A stretch of 64,000 nt of DNA from contig NZ_SDKD01000019.1 in NCBI RefSeq assembly GCF_004521915.1, positions 16,089 through 80,088 on the forward strand, written 5' to 3'. Position 1 is the stretch's first letter; the number at the start of each line of letters is the position of its first letter. Below the pieces are notes generated by a model. The model saw nothing but the letters and a program-made list of their open reading frames with translations. It searched no databases and had not been told where the DNA came from. Position numbers and translations under genes: made by a program. Source of the stretch: Brevibacillus migulae. GTDB taxonomy: Bacteria > Bacillota > Bacilli > Brevibacillales > Brevibacillaceae. Of the stretch, positions 34,712 through 43,435 are shown one piece after another.

Positions 34712-34861
34712 GCTGGTCAGACAAGCTAGGTCTTTGGTATGATCGGTACAGGAATGTCGGCTTATGAGAGGTTTTGTCGAAAGTCTTCCTTTTCTTATGT
34801 ATTCATAGCAAAATAAAAACACAATAAACGATTTTGTAAGATCATGTTAGGGGGCATCGCC

Positions 34862-35158
34862 ATGGGCGATAACGGCATACTATTAGGAAAGCGCCAATTC
34901 CTGTACTTCACAGAGCAAACCGTAAAAGTGGAAGGATGGACGTTCTCATTAGCCCCTGATTTCAAGACAATTGCGGGTGGGAGTGCCAATCCGATTCAGA
35001 CGCTGATCAGCATCTACCGGGAGTCAGAAAAAGTGGCACAATTGCTCCTGACTCACCGACGTGTGGAATCAGACCTAACCGTACAAGCGGTCTCCAGTGA
35101 AATCTTATTGGAAATTATGCCACAGTCACGTATGGTTCAAGTCACACTTAAAGGCTAA
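34862..35158 (+). CDS. Hypothetical protein, 98 residues
   Basis: ATG at 34862 after AGGGGGC; an upstream in-frame ATG at 34844 lacks an RBS. Soluble, predicted beta/alpha (ILLGKRQFLYFTEQTVKVEG, IQTLISIYRESEKVAQLLLTH). Divergent from the giant GGDEF gene and followed by a terminator, so independent of the lactonase gene. Not recognised. Confidence 0.7.
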   Translation: MGDNGILLGKRQFLYFTEQTVKVEGWTFSLAPDFKTIAGGSANPIQTLISIYRESEKVAQLLLTHRRVESDLTVQAVSSEILLEIMPQSRMVQVTLKG

Positions 35159-35184
35159 GCACCCCATAGCAGGGTGTTTTTTTT
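35159..35184 (+). terminator. Intrinsic terminator
   Basis: GCACCC-CATAGCA-GGGTGT followed by T8. Confidence 0.75.
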
Positions 35185-35207
35185 CAGAGAAAAAGGAGGA
35201 AGCAAAC

Positions 35208-36059
35208 ATGGACAAGCTTTTGCTTGGGGATTTCGCATTGCATTGGCTGCTGGGCGGCCTTACCCAGTTGGATGGGGGGGCGATGTTCGGCGTGGTTCCA
35301 AAGCCGTTGTGGAGCAAACGTTATCCGAATAATGAATTAAATCAAATTCCGCTGCGGGCGGACCCGATCCTGGTAGAAGCAGGCGGAAAGCGTCTATTGA
35401 TCGAGTCGGGGATGGGCGTGAACCGTTTGTCCGAAAAACAAAAGCGCAATTTCGGGCTGCAGTCGGAATCGCAGATCCATGAGTCGCTAGCACAGCTGGG
35501 GCTTACGGTAAACGACATTGATATCGTCATGATGACGCACATGCATTATGACCATGCCAATGGCCTCGTATCGAAAGAGGGGGATCGGCTGACCTCCACG
35601 TTCCCGAATGCGGTGATCTACGTATCGGAGACGGAATGGAATGAGATGAGAAATCCCAATATTCGCTCGCGCAATACGTACTGGGAGGAGAATTGGCGCC
35701 CCATCGAAGGGCAAGTCCAGACGTTTTCAGCAGAGCTGGAGGTAGTCCCGGGAATTACAATGATCCATACAGGCGGGCATAGCGACGGACACGCAATCGT
35801 CCGTATGGAAAGCAAGGGAGAGCTTCTCCTGCATATGGCGGATCTGATGCCGACCCATGCCCATCAAAACCCGCTTTGGGTAATGGCTTATGATGATTAT
35901 CCGATGACTTCGATTTTTGCCAAGGAAAAATGGCTGTCGGAAGGGATCGGCAGCGGGGCATGGTTCACGTTTTACCATGATAACGTGTACCGCGCGTTGA
36001 AGTGGAATGATGCAAATGAAATCATCGAAAAGCTGGAGATACAAAGAAGGCACCTGTAA
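35208..36059 (+). CDS. ytnP: Metallo-beta-lactamase fold hydrolase, YtnP-like lactonase
   Basis: 283 residues, close to the 281 of B. subtilis YtnP. The metal-binding signature HMHYDHANG (His-x-His-x-Asp-His), followed by His in IHTGGHSDGH and Asp in LLHMADLMPTHAH, completes a dinuclear zinc site. The N-terminal DKLLLGDFALHWLLGG and LRADPILVEAGGKRLLIESGMG match the YtnP/AHL-lactonase group. Members open lactone rings of signalling molecules. The natural substrate is unknown. Start after AAAGGAGGAAGC. Confidence 0.85.
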   Translation: MDKLLLGDFALHWLLGGLTQLDGGAMFGVVPKPLWSKRYPNNELNQIPLRADPILVEAGGKRLLIESGMGVNRLSEKQKRNFGLQSESQIHESLAQLGLTVNDIDIVMMTHMHYDHANGLVSKEGDRLTSTFPNAVIYVSETEWNEMRNPNIRSRNTYWEENWRPIEGQVQTFSAELEVVPGITMIHTGGHSDGHAIVRMESKGELLLHMADLMPTHAHQNPLWVMAYDDYPMTSIFAKEKWLSEGIGSGAWFTFYHDNVYRALKWNDANEIIEKLEIQRRHL

Positions 36060-36076
36060 ACCGACAGGTGCCTTTC
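36048..36076. terminator. Terminator between convergent ytnP-like and fabH genes
   Basis: AGGCACCTGT-AAACCG-ACAGGTGCCT followed by TTCCC; overlaps the plus-strand stop. The T-run is short. Confidence 0.6.
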
Positions 36077-36087
36077 CCATCTTTCCA

Positions 36088-37077
36088 TTAATAAGTGAGG
36101 ACCACGCATCCCCATACCAGACCGCCGCCAAAAGCCAGCAGCATCAAGGTATCTCCCCGCTTGATCCGCCCCTCTTTGATCGCAGTGTGCATAGCCAGCG
36201 GTATAGTTGCAGCAGAGTTATTGCCGAAGTCGGCTACCGTGCTGATCATTTTTTCCGCTGGTACCTCCAGATGCTCCGCGACCGCATCGATGATTCTCTG
36301 GTTGGCTTGATGCGGGATAACCCAGTCAATCTCGTCCAGGCTCATCCGGGTCGCGTGCAGCGCTTGCTTGGCCGCTTCCGTCATGGAGGTGACAGCCAGA
36401 CGAAAAATCTTGCGTCCTTCCATCACGATCTTTGCTTTTTCCGCTTGATCATTCGGTTGAGGATGACGGCTTCCTCCTGCAGGTACGTAAAGAGAAGGGA
36501 AGTAGGTGCCATCTGCATGAGTAGCGGTATAGCGGATACCAGTTTCTGCTTGTGGAGTGGCAGAATCATCGCGGGAGAGGACGAATGCGCCTGCTCCATC
36601 GGAAAAAAGAATGCAAGTCGTGCGATCGGTGTAATCCGTGATTCGTGAGAGCGTGTCTGCTCCTACGATAAGTATATGCTGAAGCTTTCCTGTCTGAATA
36701 AATTGCTCAGCGGTCTCCAGGGCAGAGAGAAAGCCGATGCAGGTGGCGCTAAGATCATAGGCAGGGATGGTCCGACAGCCGAGGCGTTCCTGCAGCAAGC
36801 ACGCTACCGGGGGAAACTGGTGATCCGGTGTGGACGTCGCCACGATCAGCATGTCGATATCCGCTGGGGTAAGTCCAGCGTTTGCGATCGCTTCTTTTGC
36901 TGCAAAATAACCCAGATCGGATGTTGCCATGTCAGGAGGGGCGATACGCCGCTCGCGGATGCCTGTGCGTGACACGATCCATTCATCCGAAGTATCCACC
37001 ATTTGCTCCAGATCGGCATTGGTAAGAACTTGATCGGGTACATACGATCCGATTCCCCGAATCACTGCTTTAAACAT
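36088..37077 (-). CDS. fabH: 3-oxoacyl-ACP synthase III (KAS III)
   Basis: 329 residues; initiates fatty-acid synthesis by condensing a short acyl-CoA with malonyl-ACP. Catalytic Cys in AYDLSATCIGFLSALE (about residue 113), His in WVIPHQANQRI and Asn in DFGNNSAATIP. Several tandem ATG codons follow AGAGGTG (37083, 37080, 37077); 37077 gives the best spacing. fabF, often next to fabH in Bacillus, is not adjacent. The FapR-type operator upstream supports regulation by malonyl-CoA levels. In bacilli this enzyme class often prefers branched primers. Confidence 0.95.
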   Translation of the reverse strand: MFKAVIRGIGSYVPDQVLTNADLEQMVDTSDEWIVSRTGIRERRIAPPDMATSDLGYFAAKEAIANAGLTPADIDMLIVATSTPDHQFPPVACLLQERLGCRTIPAYDLSATCIGFLSALETAEQFIQTGKLQHILIVGADTLSRITDYTDRTTCILFSDGAGAFVLSRDDSATPQAETGIRYTATHADGTYFPSLYVPAGGSRHPQPNDQAEKAKIVMEGRKIFRLAVTSMTEAAKQALHATRMSLDEIDWVIPHQANQRIIDAVAEHLEVPAEKMISTVADFGNNSAATIPLAMHTAIKEGRIKRGDTLMLLAFGGGLVWGCVVLTY

Positions 37078-37107
37078 CATCATCACCTCTTTTGTATTTG
37101 TGATCTG

Positions 37108-37113
37108 ATTATA
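37108..37113 (-). promoter_or_regulatory. -10 element of the fabH promoter
   Basis: TATAAT on the minus strand, about 31 bases before the fabH start; the -35 region falls inside the FapR-like box, so bound FapR would block polymerase. Confidence 0.6.
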
Positions 37114-37122
37114 ACACTAACT

Positions 37123-37141
37123 ATTAGCACCTGGTACTAAA
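37123..37141. promoter_or_regulatory. FapR operator
   Basis: ATTAGCACCTGGTACTAAA matches the FapR consensus (inverted ATTAGTACC...GGTACTAAT) with one change in the left arm. It overlaps the fabH promoter, as in Bacillus fab operons. Confidence 0.8.
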
Positions 37142-37267
37142 ATATGAAAAAAATTTTTTTGAAAAGGCAAGACGAATCCATCAGAATTATGTAAAATGAG
37201 GAAACTAATTAAAATAGTAGAAAAAATGCGCCGAATCACTACGCATATGGAGTGGGGGAAATCTGAC

Positions 37268-38497
37268 ATGAACAGGCTGCGTGCTTTTTTGCAGGAGTAC
37301 CATCCCATCGTACACTCGCTCGTCGTGGGGACAATCTTTGTGCGTGCTGCCGGATCCATGAGCATGCCGTTTTTATTTTTATACTTGTCCAAGCATACGG
37401 ATATGGACGCAGCTACCATCGGTTTGACGATTGGAGCGGGGGCGCTGGCGGGTACCTTGGGAGGATTCGTCGGGGGGGCTCTATCAGATATGATCGGGCG
37501 CAGGCGCATCATGCTGTTTGCCCTCTATGTATGGATCTTTGTCTTTTGGGGCTTTGCCTATGGGGAGAGTCCGTGGTTTTTCTTGCTGCTGAATCTGCTC
37601 AGCGGACTGTGCCGATCGTTCTATGAACCCGTATCGCAAGCCTTGATGGCTGATCTGACTCCGCCGGAAAAACGATATCGCGTATTTGCGCTGCGGTATA
37701 CCGCGATCAATATAGGCGTGGCGGTGGGGCCGATCATCGGTGCTCTCTTTGCGGTGCAGGGCTCCCCGATGCCCTTTATCCTGACAGGCTGTATTTATTT
37801 GCTTTATGTGATCAGCTTGCAATATCTGCTGAACCGGTTTGGCATCAAGCAGATCGAAGGACAAAAGAAAGAGCATGTCACTCTCCGCAAAGCATGGGAC
37901 GTGGTCATCCACGATGCGGCTTTCCGTTTTTATGTGACAGGCGCTATTCTGGGTGCAATCGGCTATTCGCAAATGTCCAGCACGCTGTCCAAATTCACCG
38001 AGATGACGATGCCGGATGGGATCAAGCTGTTTGCGATCTTGATGAGTGTCAATGCCATCGTAGTCGTCGTCATGCAGATCCCGTTTGCACGCTGGGCGGA
38101 AAAGCGGACTGCGATGACCAGCATCCTGGTCGGAAATGCCTGTTATGCGCTTGGAGATTTAGGCTATGCCTTTGCGAATAGCTGGACGATGTTTATCATC
38201 GCCATGACGGTCTTCACGTTTGGGGAGATTTTGACCTTTACGGCATCGGATGTGATGATCGATCGTCTGGCTCCCGAGGAGATGCGTGGAGCGTACTACG
38301 GAGCAAAAAGCTTCAGCAACCTGGGGCAGTTTATCGGTCCGTGGATGGGGGGCTTTCTCCTGTCACAGTATGGTGGGCAGACGTTGTTTGCCACAGTGGC
38401 AGCCATCTCGATGCTCGGCAGTGTGTTTTATTGGGCAGGTGGCCGTGTGTATACCAAAAAGACCGGAGAGACGATCAGTCGCCAGCCGGTCCAGTAA
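37268..38497 (+). CDS. MFS transporter
   Basis: 409 residues and about 12 membrane segments. MFS loop signature GGALSDMIGRRRIMLFALY between helices 2 and 3, and the drug-exporter-like GLCRSFYEPVSQALMADLTPPEKRYRVFALRYTAINIGVAVGPIIGALF. Start at the ATG at 37268 after GTGGGGGAAA; the frame runs 24 codons further upstream without an RBS. Substrate unknown; B. subtilis YttB/YwoG-like exporters are similar in type. It lies divergent from fabH across the FapR box, but there is no evidence that it is FapR-controlled. Confidence 0.88.
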   Translation: MNRLRAFLQEYHPIVHSLVVGTIFVRAAGSMSMPFLFLYLSKHTDMDAATIGLTIGAGALAGTLGGFVGGALSDMIGRRRIMLFALYVWIFVFWGFAYGESPWFFLLLNLLSGLCRSFYEPVSQALMADLTPPEKRYRVFALRYTAINIGVAVGPIIGALFAVQGSPMPFILTGCIYLLYVISLQYLLNRFGIKQIEGQKKEHVTLRKAWDVVIHDAAFRFYVTGAILGAIGYSQMSSTLSKFTEMTMPDGIKLFAILMSVNAIVVVVMQIPFARWAEKRTAMTSILVGNACYALGDLGYAFANSWTMFIIAMTVFTFGEILTFTASDVMIDRLAPEEMRGAYYGAKSFSNLGQFIGPWMGGFLLSQYGGQTLFATVAAISMLGSVFYWAGGRVYTKKTGETISRQPVQ

Positions 38498-38498
38498 C

Positions 38499-39299
38499 CT
38501 ATTCCAATGCTTGCATGATTCTCTGGGCCATCCGTTCGTACCCCGCGTGATTGGGATGGAAGTGGTCGGAGTACAGATACGCCTTTTCTTTACGGAAAAA
38601 GAGATCATAGGTCGGAACCACGATGACATTCGGACGGCGGGCGGCGAGATCAGCTGCCTTGCTGTTCCAGGCCAGCACGTATGGAGTCGTGTCCGCGCTC
38701 GCTTCCGTATCGCCGAATGGATTGTACAAAGAGGTATAAATGATCGGGGCTTTTTGGTTCAAGCTCCGGATCTGGTCCAAAATTTGTTCATAATTGGTCG
38801 CCAAGCTGTCCATCGCTGCGGCCAATTTTTTTTCGTCTAATTCCGCGATATCGCCGCTCTGGCGAAACAGGTCGTTACCGCCGATTGTAAAGAGAATCAG
38901 GTCCGCTTCGCTCAGCAATTCCTTCACCTGTGACTGCTGCAATTGTTCCAGCAGACCGGATGATTCCAACCCGTTAATGGCCAGATTGGTCAAGATGGGA
39001 GAGGCTCCGCGCCGTTTTTCCAAGGCATCCTTTATCAGACCGACATAGCCTGTGCCATTGGCATCCCCGGCGCCGCGTGTGAGCGAATCGCCGAGCGTGA
39101 CGACTTTTAGCTGTCCTTTCGCAGGCAGCGGAGTAGAGGCTTGATCGTTCGGTTGTTCGGTGACGGGGGTGCCCAATGGGGCCGTACGCAAGGGCGACGG
39201 ATCAAGTGCGAAAACGAATCCGACGGCAAACAAAAGCAAGGAGAAGAGCGATAGGGCAAATGTGAATCGCCAGAGCGGCTGGCCAGCAAAAAGCCGCAT
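38499..39299 (-). CDS. SGNH/GDSL family hydrolase, membrane-anchored or secreted
   Basis: 266 residues. An uncleaved signal-anchor-like helix (about residues 10-32, FTFALSLFSLLLFAVGFVFA), then an SGNH domain: VVTLGDSLTRGAGDANGTGY (Ser nucleophile), the Gly block NLAINGLESSG, FTIGGNDLF (Asn) and the C-terminal DHFHPNHAGYERMA (Asp-x2-His). Resembles B. subtilis YpmR. Likely an esterase or lipase outside the membrane. RBS AAGGAGG, 8 bases before the ATG at 39299. Convergent with the MFS gene. Confidence 0.9.
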   Translation of the reverse strand: MRLFAGQPLWRFTFALSLFSLLLFAVGFVFALDPSPLRTAPLGTPVTEQPNDQASTPLPAKGQLKVVTLGDSLTRGAGDANGTGYVGLIKDALEKRRGASPILTNLAINGLESSGLLEQLQQSQVKELLSEADLILFTIGGNDLFRQSGDIAELDEKKLAAAMDSLATNYEQILDQIRSLNQKAPIIYTSLYNPFGDTEASADTTPYVLAWNSKAADLAARRPNVIVVPTYDLFFRKEKAYLYSDHFHPNHAGYERMAQRIMQALE

Positions 39300-39465
39300 G
39301 GTCAAAGCCTCCTTTTCTCTGTCTGAAATGCACCGTGATTGTTCAAGTGGGTGGGTTTTTGTTCAGGCAATGATATAATGAAATTGTTTTCCATACGATG
39401 GTAGTGTATCACATCTGGACGAGATTTCGCAGGATTGAAGTGCGAGAAGGAAAGGTGAGGGCGTT

Positions 39466-40407
39466 TTGGCGGAAGTGGTGCTCTCCGTCACCGGTCTGAA
39501 AAAAGCGATCGGGCGGCGGCCAATCATTCATGATATCACATTTGAAGTATACAGCGGCGAAGTGTTCGGCTTTCTGGGACCGAATGGCGCAGGCAAAACG
39601 ACAACCATCCGCATGCTTGTCGGACTCGCCTCCGTGGATGGGGGCGAAATCAAGGTAGGCGGAATCTCGCTCCAGGATCGTTTCCCGGATGCCATTCGTC
39701 AGATCGGCTGTATCGTAGAGAATCCGGAGCTGTATAAATTCATGACTGGTCGTGAAAATCTGGAGCATTTTGCCCGGATGAGCGGGGATGTCTCACCGGA
39801 ACGGATTCAGGAGGTCGTCGACTTTGTCGAGCTTACAGAAGCCATTGATGATAAGGTGAAGACGTATTCCCTGGGTATGCGGCAGCGGCTGGGGATCGCG
39901 CAGGCATTGCTGCACCGACCGCGCCTGCTGATTTTGGACGAGCCGACCAATGGCCTTGATCCGGCGGGCATTCGCGAGCTGCGTCAGTTTATCCGCAAGC
40001 TTGCAGAAGAAGAGGGGCTGGCGGTCTTTATCTCCAGCCATTTGCTGAATGAGATTGAAATGATGTGCGATCGTGTCGCGATTATCAATAAAGGCAGGGT
40101 CATCTCGGTCGGGGCTGTGGATGCCTTGATGGAGCAGTTCGCCGACCGTGTGGAATGGACGTTTTCTTCAGCAGACATGGAGCGAGCGGTCGTGCTGCTG
40201 AGAAGCCTGTCGTATGTCTCGGAAGTATGGACGGAAGCGGAAAAAGTAAAGTGCAGGATGGACACGGATCACATTTCCACGGCCAACCAGGCATTGGTCC
40301 AGGCAGGGATACGCGTGGAAGGGATCGCTGCGAAAACGGTGACACTGGAGGATCTCTTCTTGTCGCTGGTCGGAGGAGGTGACGGACATGAAGAGCACGA
40401 TGCTTGA
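39466..40407 (+). CDS. ABC transporter ATP-binding protein
   Basis: 313 residues. Walker A LGPNGAGKTTTIRML, ABC signature TYSLGMRQRLGIAQAL, Walker B LLILDEPTNGLDPAG, switch His in VFISSHLLNEIE. The C-terminal extension (about residues 215-313) is the domain typical of the type that pairs with ABC-2 permeases (BcrA/CcmA-like). TTG start at 39466 after AAGGTGAGG. Overlaps the permease gene by 20 bases. Substrate unknown; this class includes peptide-antibiotic and drug exporters. Confidence 0.94.
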   Translation: MAEVVLSVTGLKKAIGRRPIIHDITFEVYSGEVFGFLGPNGAGKTTTIRMLVGLASVDGGEIKVGGISLQDRFPDAIRQIGCIVENPELYKFMTGRENLEHFARMSGDVSPERIQEVVDFVELTEAIDDKVKTYSLGMRQRLGIAQALLHRPRLLILDEPTNGLDPAGIRELRQFIRKLAEEEGLAVFISSHLLNEIEMMCDRVAIINKGRVISVGAVDALMEQFADRVEWTFSSADMERAVVLLRSLSYVSEVWTEAEKVKCRMDTDHISTANQALVQAGIRVEGIAAKTVTLEDLFLSLVGGGDGHEEHDA

Positions 40408-41383
40408 TCTGGTCCAAAATGAAACGATCAAACTGCTGCGCCGCCGCCGATTTTTGGTGATTGTACTCATCCTGGCCGTCTTGATTCCGATTTTCACGTA
40501 TGCCCAATATCGGCAAGTGCAGACTGCCCAGGAACGGATGGGGACCTCGGACTGGCGGGCGCTTTTGACCCAGCAAATCGTGGATACGCAAAACCGGCTC
40601 GCTTCCAGCCGGTTGCCGGAGGAATGGCGCCAATACCTGAAGATCCGCATCGAGCAGCAGCAATACTATCTGGATCATGACATCAACCCGAATGCGCCGG
40701 GAGGACCTTCGTTTGCCAGAGGGTTCATGGATCAAGCGATCGCTTTGTTTCTTCCGTTGATGATCGTCGTGCTGGCGGTGGATCTGGTCTCAGCGGAATA
40801 CAGCGAAGGCACCATCAAGCTGCTGTTGACCCGACCGGTGCGAAGGTGGAAGGTATTGACCAGCAAACTGTTGACCTTGATCCTGTTCATCTCTCTGACT
40901 ATCCTGGTGGCCTTGATCATGGCTTATCTGATATCGGGCGTGATTTTCGGTTATGGCGGCTGGAATTTACCCGTCTTGACTGGTTTTGAAATCGTCGGCA
41001 GCGAGCTGGATACATCCCGTGTCTTCATGATTCCGCAGTGGCAGTATTTAGTGATGCAATACGGACTGGGATGGTTTGTGTGCCTGATTGTCGGGGCGAT
41101 CTCCTTGATGGTGTCTGTCCTGGTACGCAGTGCAGCTGCAGGGATGGGCATCATGATGGCAGCCTTGATCAGCGGTTCGATTCTCACGCAAATGGCCTCC
41201 TCCTGGGAGCAGGCCAAATATTTGTTCATGGTGAACATGCAGCTTACGGACTATTTGGCGGGAACCTTGCCGCCGATAAGCGGCATGACGCTGCCCTTCT
41301 CGTTAACCGTGCTGAGTGTGTGGGGAGCAGCTGCCTTGATTGTCGCGTATACGGTATTTATTCGAAAGGATGTCACGTCCTGA
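40388..41383 (+). CDS. ABC-2 type transporter permease
   Basis: 331 residues. The N-terminus is the usual LVQNETIKLLRRRRFLVIVLILAVLIPIF, then an extracytoplasmic loop of about 90 residues and five more hydrophobic segments (DLVSAEYSEGTIKLLLTRPVRRWKVLTSK is the conserved cytoplasmic elbow). Partner of the ATPase gene it overlaps. The ATG at 40388 sits 7 bases after GGAGGAGGT. Confidence 0.92.
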   Translation: MKSTMLDLVQNETIKLLRRRRFLVIVLILAVLIPIFTYAQYRQVQTAQERMGTSDWRALLTQQIVDTQNRLASSRLPEEWRQYLKIRIEQQQYYLDHDINPNAPGGPSFARGFMDQAIALFLPLMIVVLAVDLVSAEYSEGTIKLLLTRPVRRWKVLTSKLLTLILFISLTILVALIMAYLISGVIFGYGGWNLPVLTGFEIVGSELDTSRVFMIPQWQYLVMQYGLGWFVCLIVGAISLMVSVLVRSAAAGMGIMMAALISGSILTQMASSWEQAKYLFMVNMQLTDYLAGTLPPISGMTLPFSLTVLSVWGAAALIVAYTVFIRKDVTS

Positions 41384-41398
41384 AGATTGCTTAGCATG

Positions 41399-41447
41399 AA
41401 AAAGAGAGCACCCTGGCTGTACAATGTCGGGATGCTCTCTTTTTTCG
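41399..41447. terminator. Terminator between convergent permease and anti-sigma genes
   Basis: AAAAAGAGAGCA...TGCTCTCTTTTTT arms around a loop of about 20 bases; functional in either direction. Confidence 0.75.
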
Positions 41448-41451
41448 TGCT

Positions 41452-42825
41452 TTATTTGGCGGTCCACGTCAGCTCTTTGGCTAACTGGATCAATTCCTGC
41501 AAGCTGATTCCGTTCGCCGTGAGAACGACATACAAGGTGTCGTCTCCTTTTGTCGTGTAGAAGTGGACAGCATGCTCGGAAGTTCCTTGGTAGGTCACCC
41601 CGATCGCACGCTCCGTACCGATCTGGAAGACTTGGGTTTCGGTAAACGTGCCGGGAACCGACAAGCTATGCTCGCCAGCGGATTGACGAGTCACTTCGAT
41701 CTTGATCGGATCGGAATTGCGATGGTACATAATCGACACATTGCTTACCTTTTTGCTTGTTTCCGATTCATAGCGGAGCGAGACGGATGAAAGAGAGAAT
41801 CCTTCCGGCAGCTTGGCGACGGACGGAATGGACACATCCGAGGCATGGCTGGCGGTTTCTACATCCGTAAAGGTAGAAAGCGTGATTTGCGCTTCCTGAG
41901 CACCTGCTTCCGGTGCTTCAGCGACAGAAGTCGGAGCGTTTGGTTCAGCCGCGATTCCGGCAATGCTGGCGATGGAGCCCGTCTTGGCCTGCTCCACTTG
42001 ATCCGCCAATGCATGCTCTTCGCCCGTAACAGGAGCAGGGCCTTGAAACGTAGGTTGCTGTTCGGCTGCAGCAGGTGCTTCTTTTGCGGCAGCGTTTGAC
42101 TGTTTACTGCGAGCGGCCAGCATGTGGTCTGCAGTGCCTGTCGGAGCGGATAGAACAGCTGGAGGCTGACTGATAGCCGCAGTGCTCGCTGGTTGCTCCT
42201 GTTTGGTCGCTATTTCTGGCGATTGGCTGGCTGCAGGGGAAGTGGTTGAAGGAGCCGTTTCCCCGGGTGTTATCTGCGCAATGACTTGGCCGCTATCGGA
42301 TTGTTTGATAACAGGCTCGGCCGCTCCCGCAGGCTGCCCTGAATGGTTCGAGGCGATGCTCGGAGCCGAGCTTTCCGGATTGCTGCCGGGTGCAGTGGTT
42401 GTCGTAGCCACTTCAGCCTGTTCGGAACTACTTGCAGGTGCCTGGATTGCTGCCATATCCAACTGCTTTCCGTTCATCATTTGCATGCTGATCAGGCCGA
42501 TTGCCAATACCGCTGCGGCAGCGCCCGCCCAGCCCCATTGCTGTAAACGCCATGGGACTTGCTTACTCGCAGGAGGCGGCAGGATAGTTTCCGCTGCTGC
42601 CGTGACTGGCGGAATGGCATGAGGCCCCGAAAGCTGATAAACGGCTTGCATGATTCGATCTTCCAATTGCGCAGAAGGTTGCGGAAACTCTTTCATGAAC
42701 AAGGCCTCCTCGCTTGTGAAGTTCGCTTCTACCCAATTCAGACAATCATCACACGTTTCAATGTGCGTTACGTCCATGCTGTCTGCATCGTGCATCCAAT
42801 GTCGTCTAAATTCCTGGCAGTTCAT
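41452..42825 (-). CDS. Membrane anti-sigma factor with long disordered linker
   Basis: 457 residues. The cytoplasmic N-terminus has a zinc-type anti-sigma motif (MNCQEFRRHWMHDADS...HIETCDDCLNWVE: His-x3-Cys-x2-Cys). One membrane helix (about residues 98-116, WAGAAAAVLAIGLISMQMM). Then about 200 residues rich in Ala, Ser, Thr, Pro and Gln, and a C-terminal extracytoplasmic domain (LPEGFSLSSVSLRYESETSKK to KELTWTAK) resembling DUF4367/MucB-type sensor domains. It overlaps the sigma gene by 20 bases, so the pair is cotranscribed and probably controls it. RBS GGAGGG. Confidence 0.88.
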   Translation of the reverse strand: MNCQEFRRHWMHDADSMDVTHIETCDDCLNWVEANFTSEEALFMKEFPQPSAQLEDRIMQAVYQLSGPHAIPPVTAAAETILPPPASKQVPWRLQQWGWAGAAAAVLAIGLISMQMMNGKQLDMAAIQAPASSSEQAEVATTTTAPGSNPESSAPSIASNHSGQPAGAAEPVIKQSDSGQVIAQITPGETAPSTTSPAASQSPEIATKQEQPASTAAISQPPAVLSAPTGTADHMLAARSKQSNAAAKEAPAAAEQQPTFQGPAPVTGEEHALADQVEQAKTGSIASIAGIAAEPNAPTSVAEAPEAGAQEAQITLSTFTDVETASHASDVSIPSVAKLPEGFSLSSVSLRYESETSKKVSNVSIMYHRNSDPIKIEVTRQSAGEHSLSVPGTFTETQVFQIGTERAIGVTYQGTSEHAVHFYTTKGDDTLYVVLTANGISLQELIQLAKELTWTAK

Positions 42826-43375
42826 GAATGAGCCCTCCTTCCTTTCGACTTAAAATTTTCGCTAATTCTTGACGTGCACGAAGGTATCGGACGCGGGCGG
42901 TCGATTCGGCCACACCCAGCAAGGCAGCGATTTGTTCAAAAGGATATTCATGTGTGCAACGCAGGACGATCACTTCCCGATAGGTATCGGAAAGCATGGC
43001 AAACGCTTCTTCGATTTCCCGGCGCTGTTCCTTGCCCATGAGAGATTCCTGCGGAGATTCCTCCCGATTTTGCGAGGGAACATAGGCTAACTGTTCATCG
43101 GATTCGGTATATTTTTGCCGTCGCAAAAAGTCAATGGTACGATTGCGAGCCATCGTGTGCAGCCAAGTCGAAAATTGGCTGTCTCCCCGATAGGAAGAAA
43201 GCTTTTCGTACGCTTTGACAAATACCTCCTGGGTCAAATCTTCGGCATCGGAGTGATTGTTTACCATTTTGTAAATAAAAACAAAGATCATTCGTTGATA
43301 GCGTTGAATCAATTCGCGGTATGCTTCGATGTCACCACCTAAGATCCGCTGGATGATTTCGGCATCGGAATGCAT
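42806..43375 (-). CDS. ECF-family RNA polymerase sigma factor (SigW-like)
   Basis: 189 residues with sigma-70 region 2 (RYQRMIFVFIYKMVNNHSDAEDLTQEVFVKAYEKLSSY, FSTWLHTMARNRTIDFLRR) and region 4 (LSDTYREVIVLRCTHEYPFEQIAALLGVAESTARVRYLRARQEL), joined by a short linker and lacking regions 1 and 3. It directs RNA polymerase to envelope-stress promoters. A TGAAAC-N16-CGTC promoter just upstream matches what such a factor recognises, indicating autoregulation. Confidence 0.95.
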   Translation of the reverse strand: MHSDAEIIQRILGGDIEAYRELIQRYQRMIFVFIYKMVNNHSDAEDLTQEVFVKAYEKLSSYRGDSQFSTWLHTMARNRTIDFLRRQKYTESDEQLAYVPSQNREESPQESLMGKEQRREIEEAFAMLSDTYREVIVLRCTHEYPFEQIAALLGVAESTARVRYLRARQELAKILSRKEGGLIHELPGI

Positions 43376-43403
43376 CGATCTCCGGCCTCCCTTCCCTTTA
43401 TCT

Positions 43404-43429
43404 GACGTTCTTCTTTTTCTGGCGTTTCA
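43404..43429 (-). promoter_or_regulatory. ECF-type promoter of the sigma/anti-sigma operon
   Basis: On the minus strand TGAAAC (43429-43424), exactly 16 bases, then CGTC (43407-43404), about 30 bases before the sigma start. B. subtilis SigW uses TGAAAC-N16-CGTA; SigX/M accept CGTC. Confidence 0.75.
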
Positions 43430-43435
43430 CTTGAA

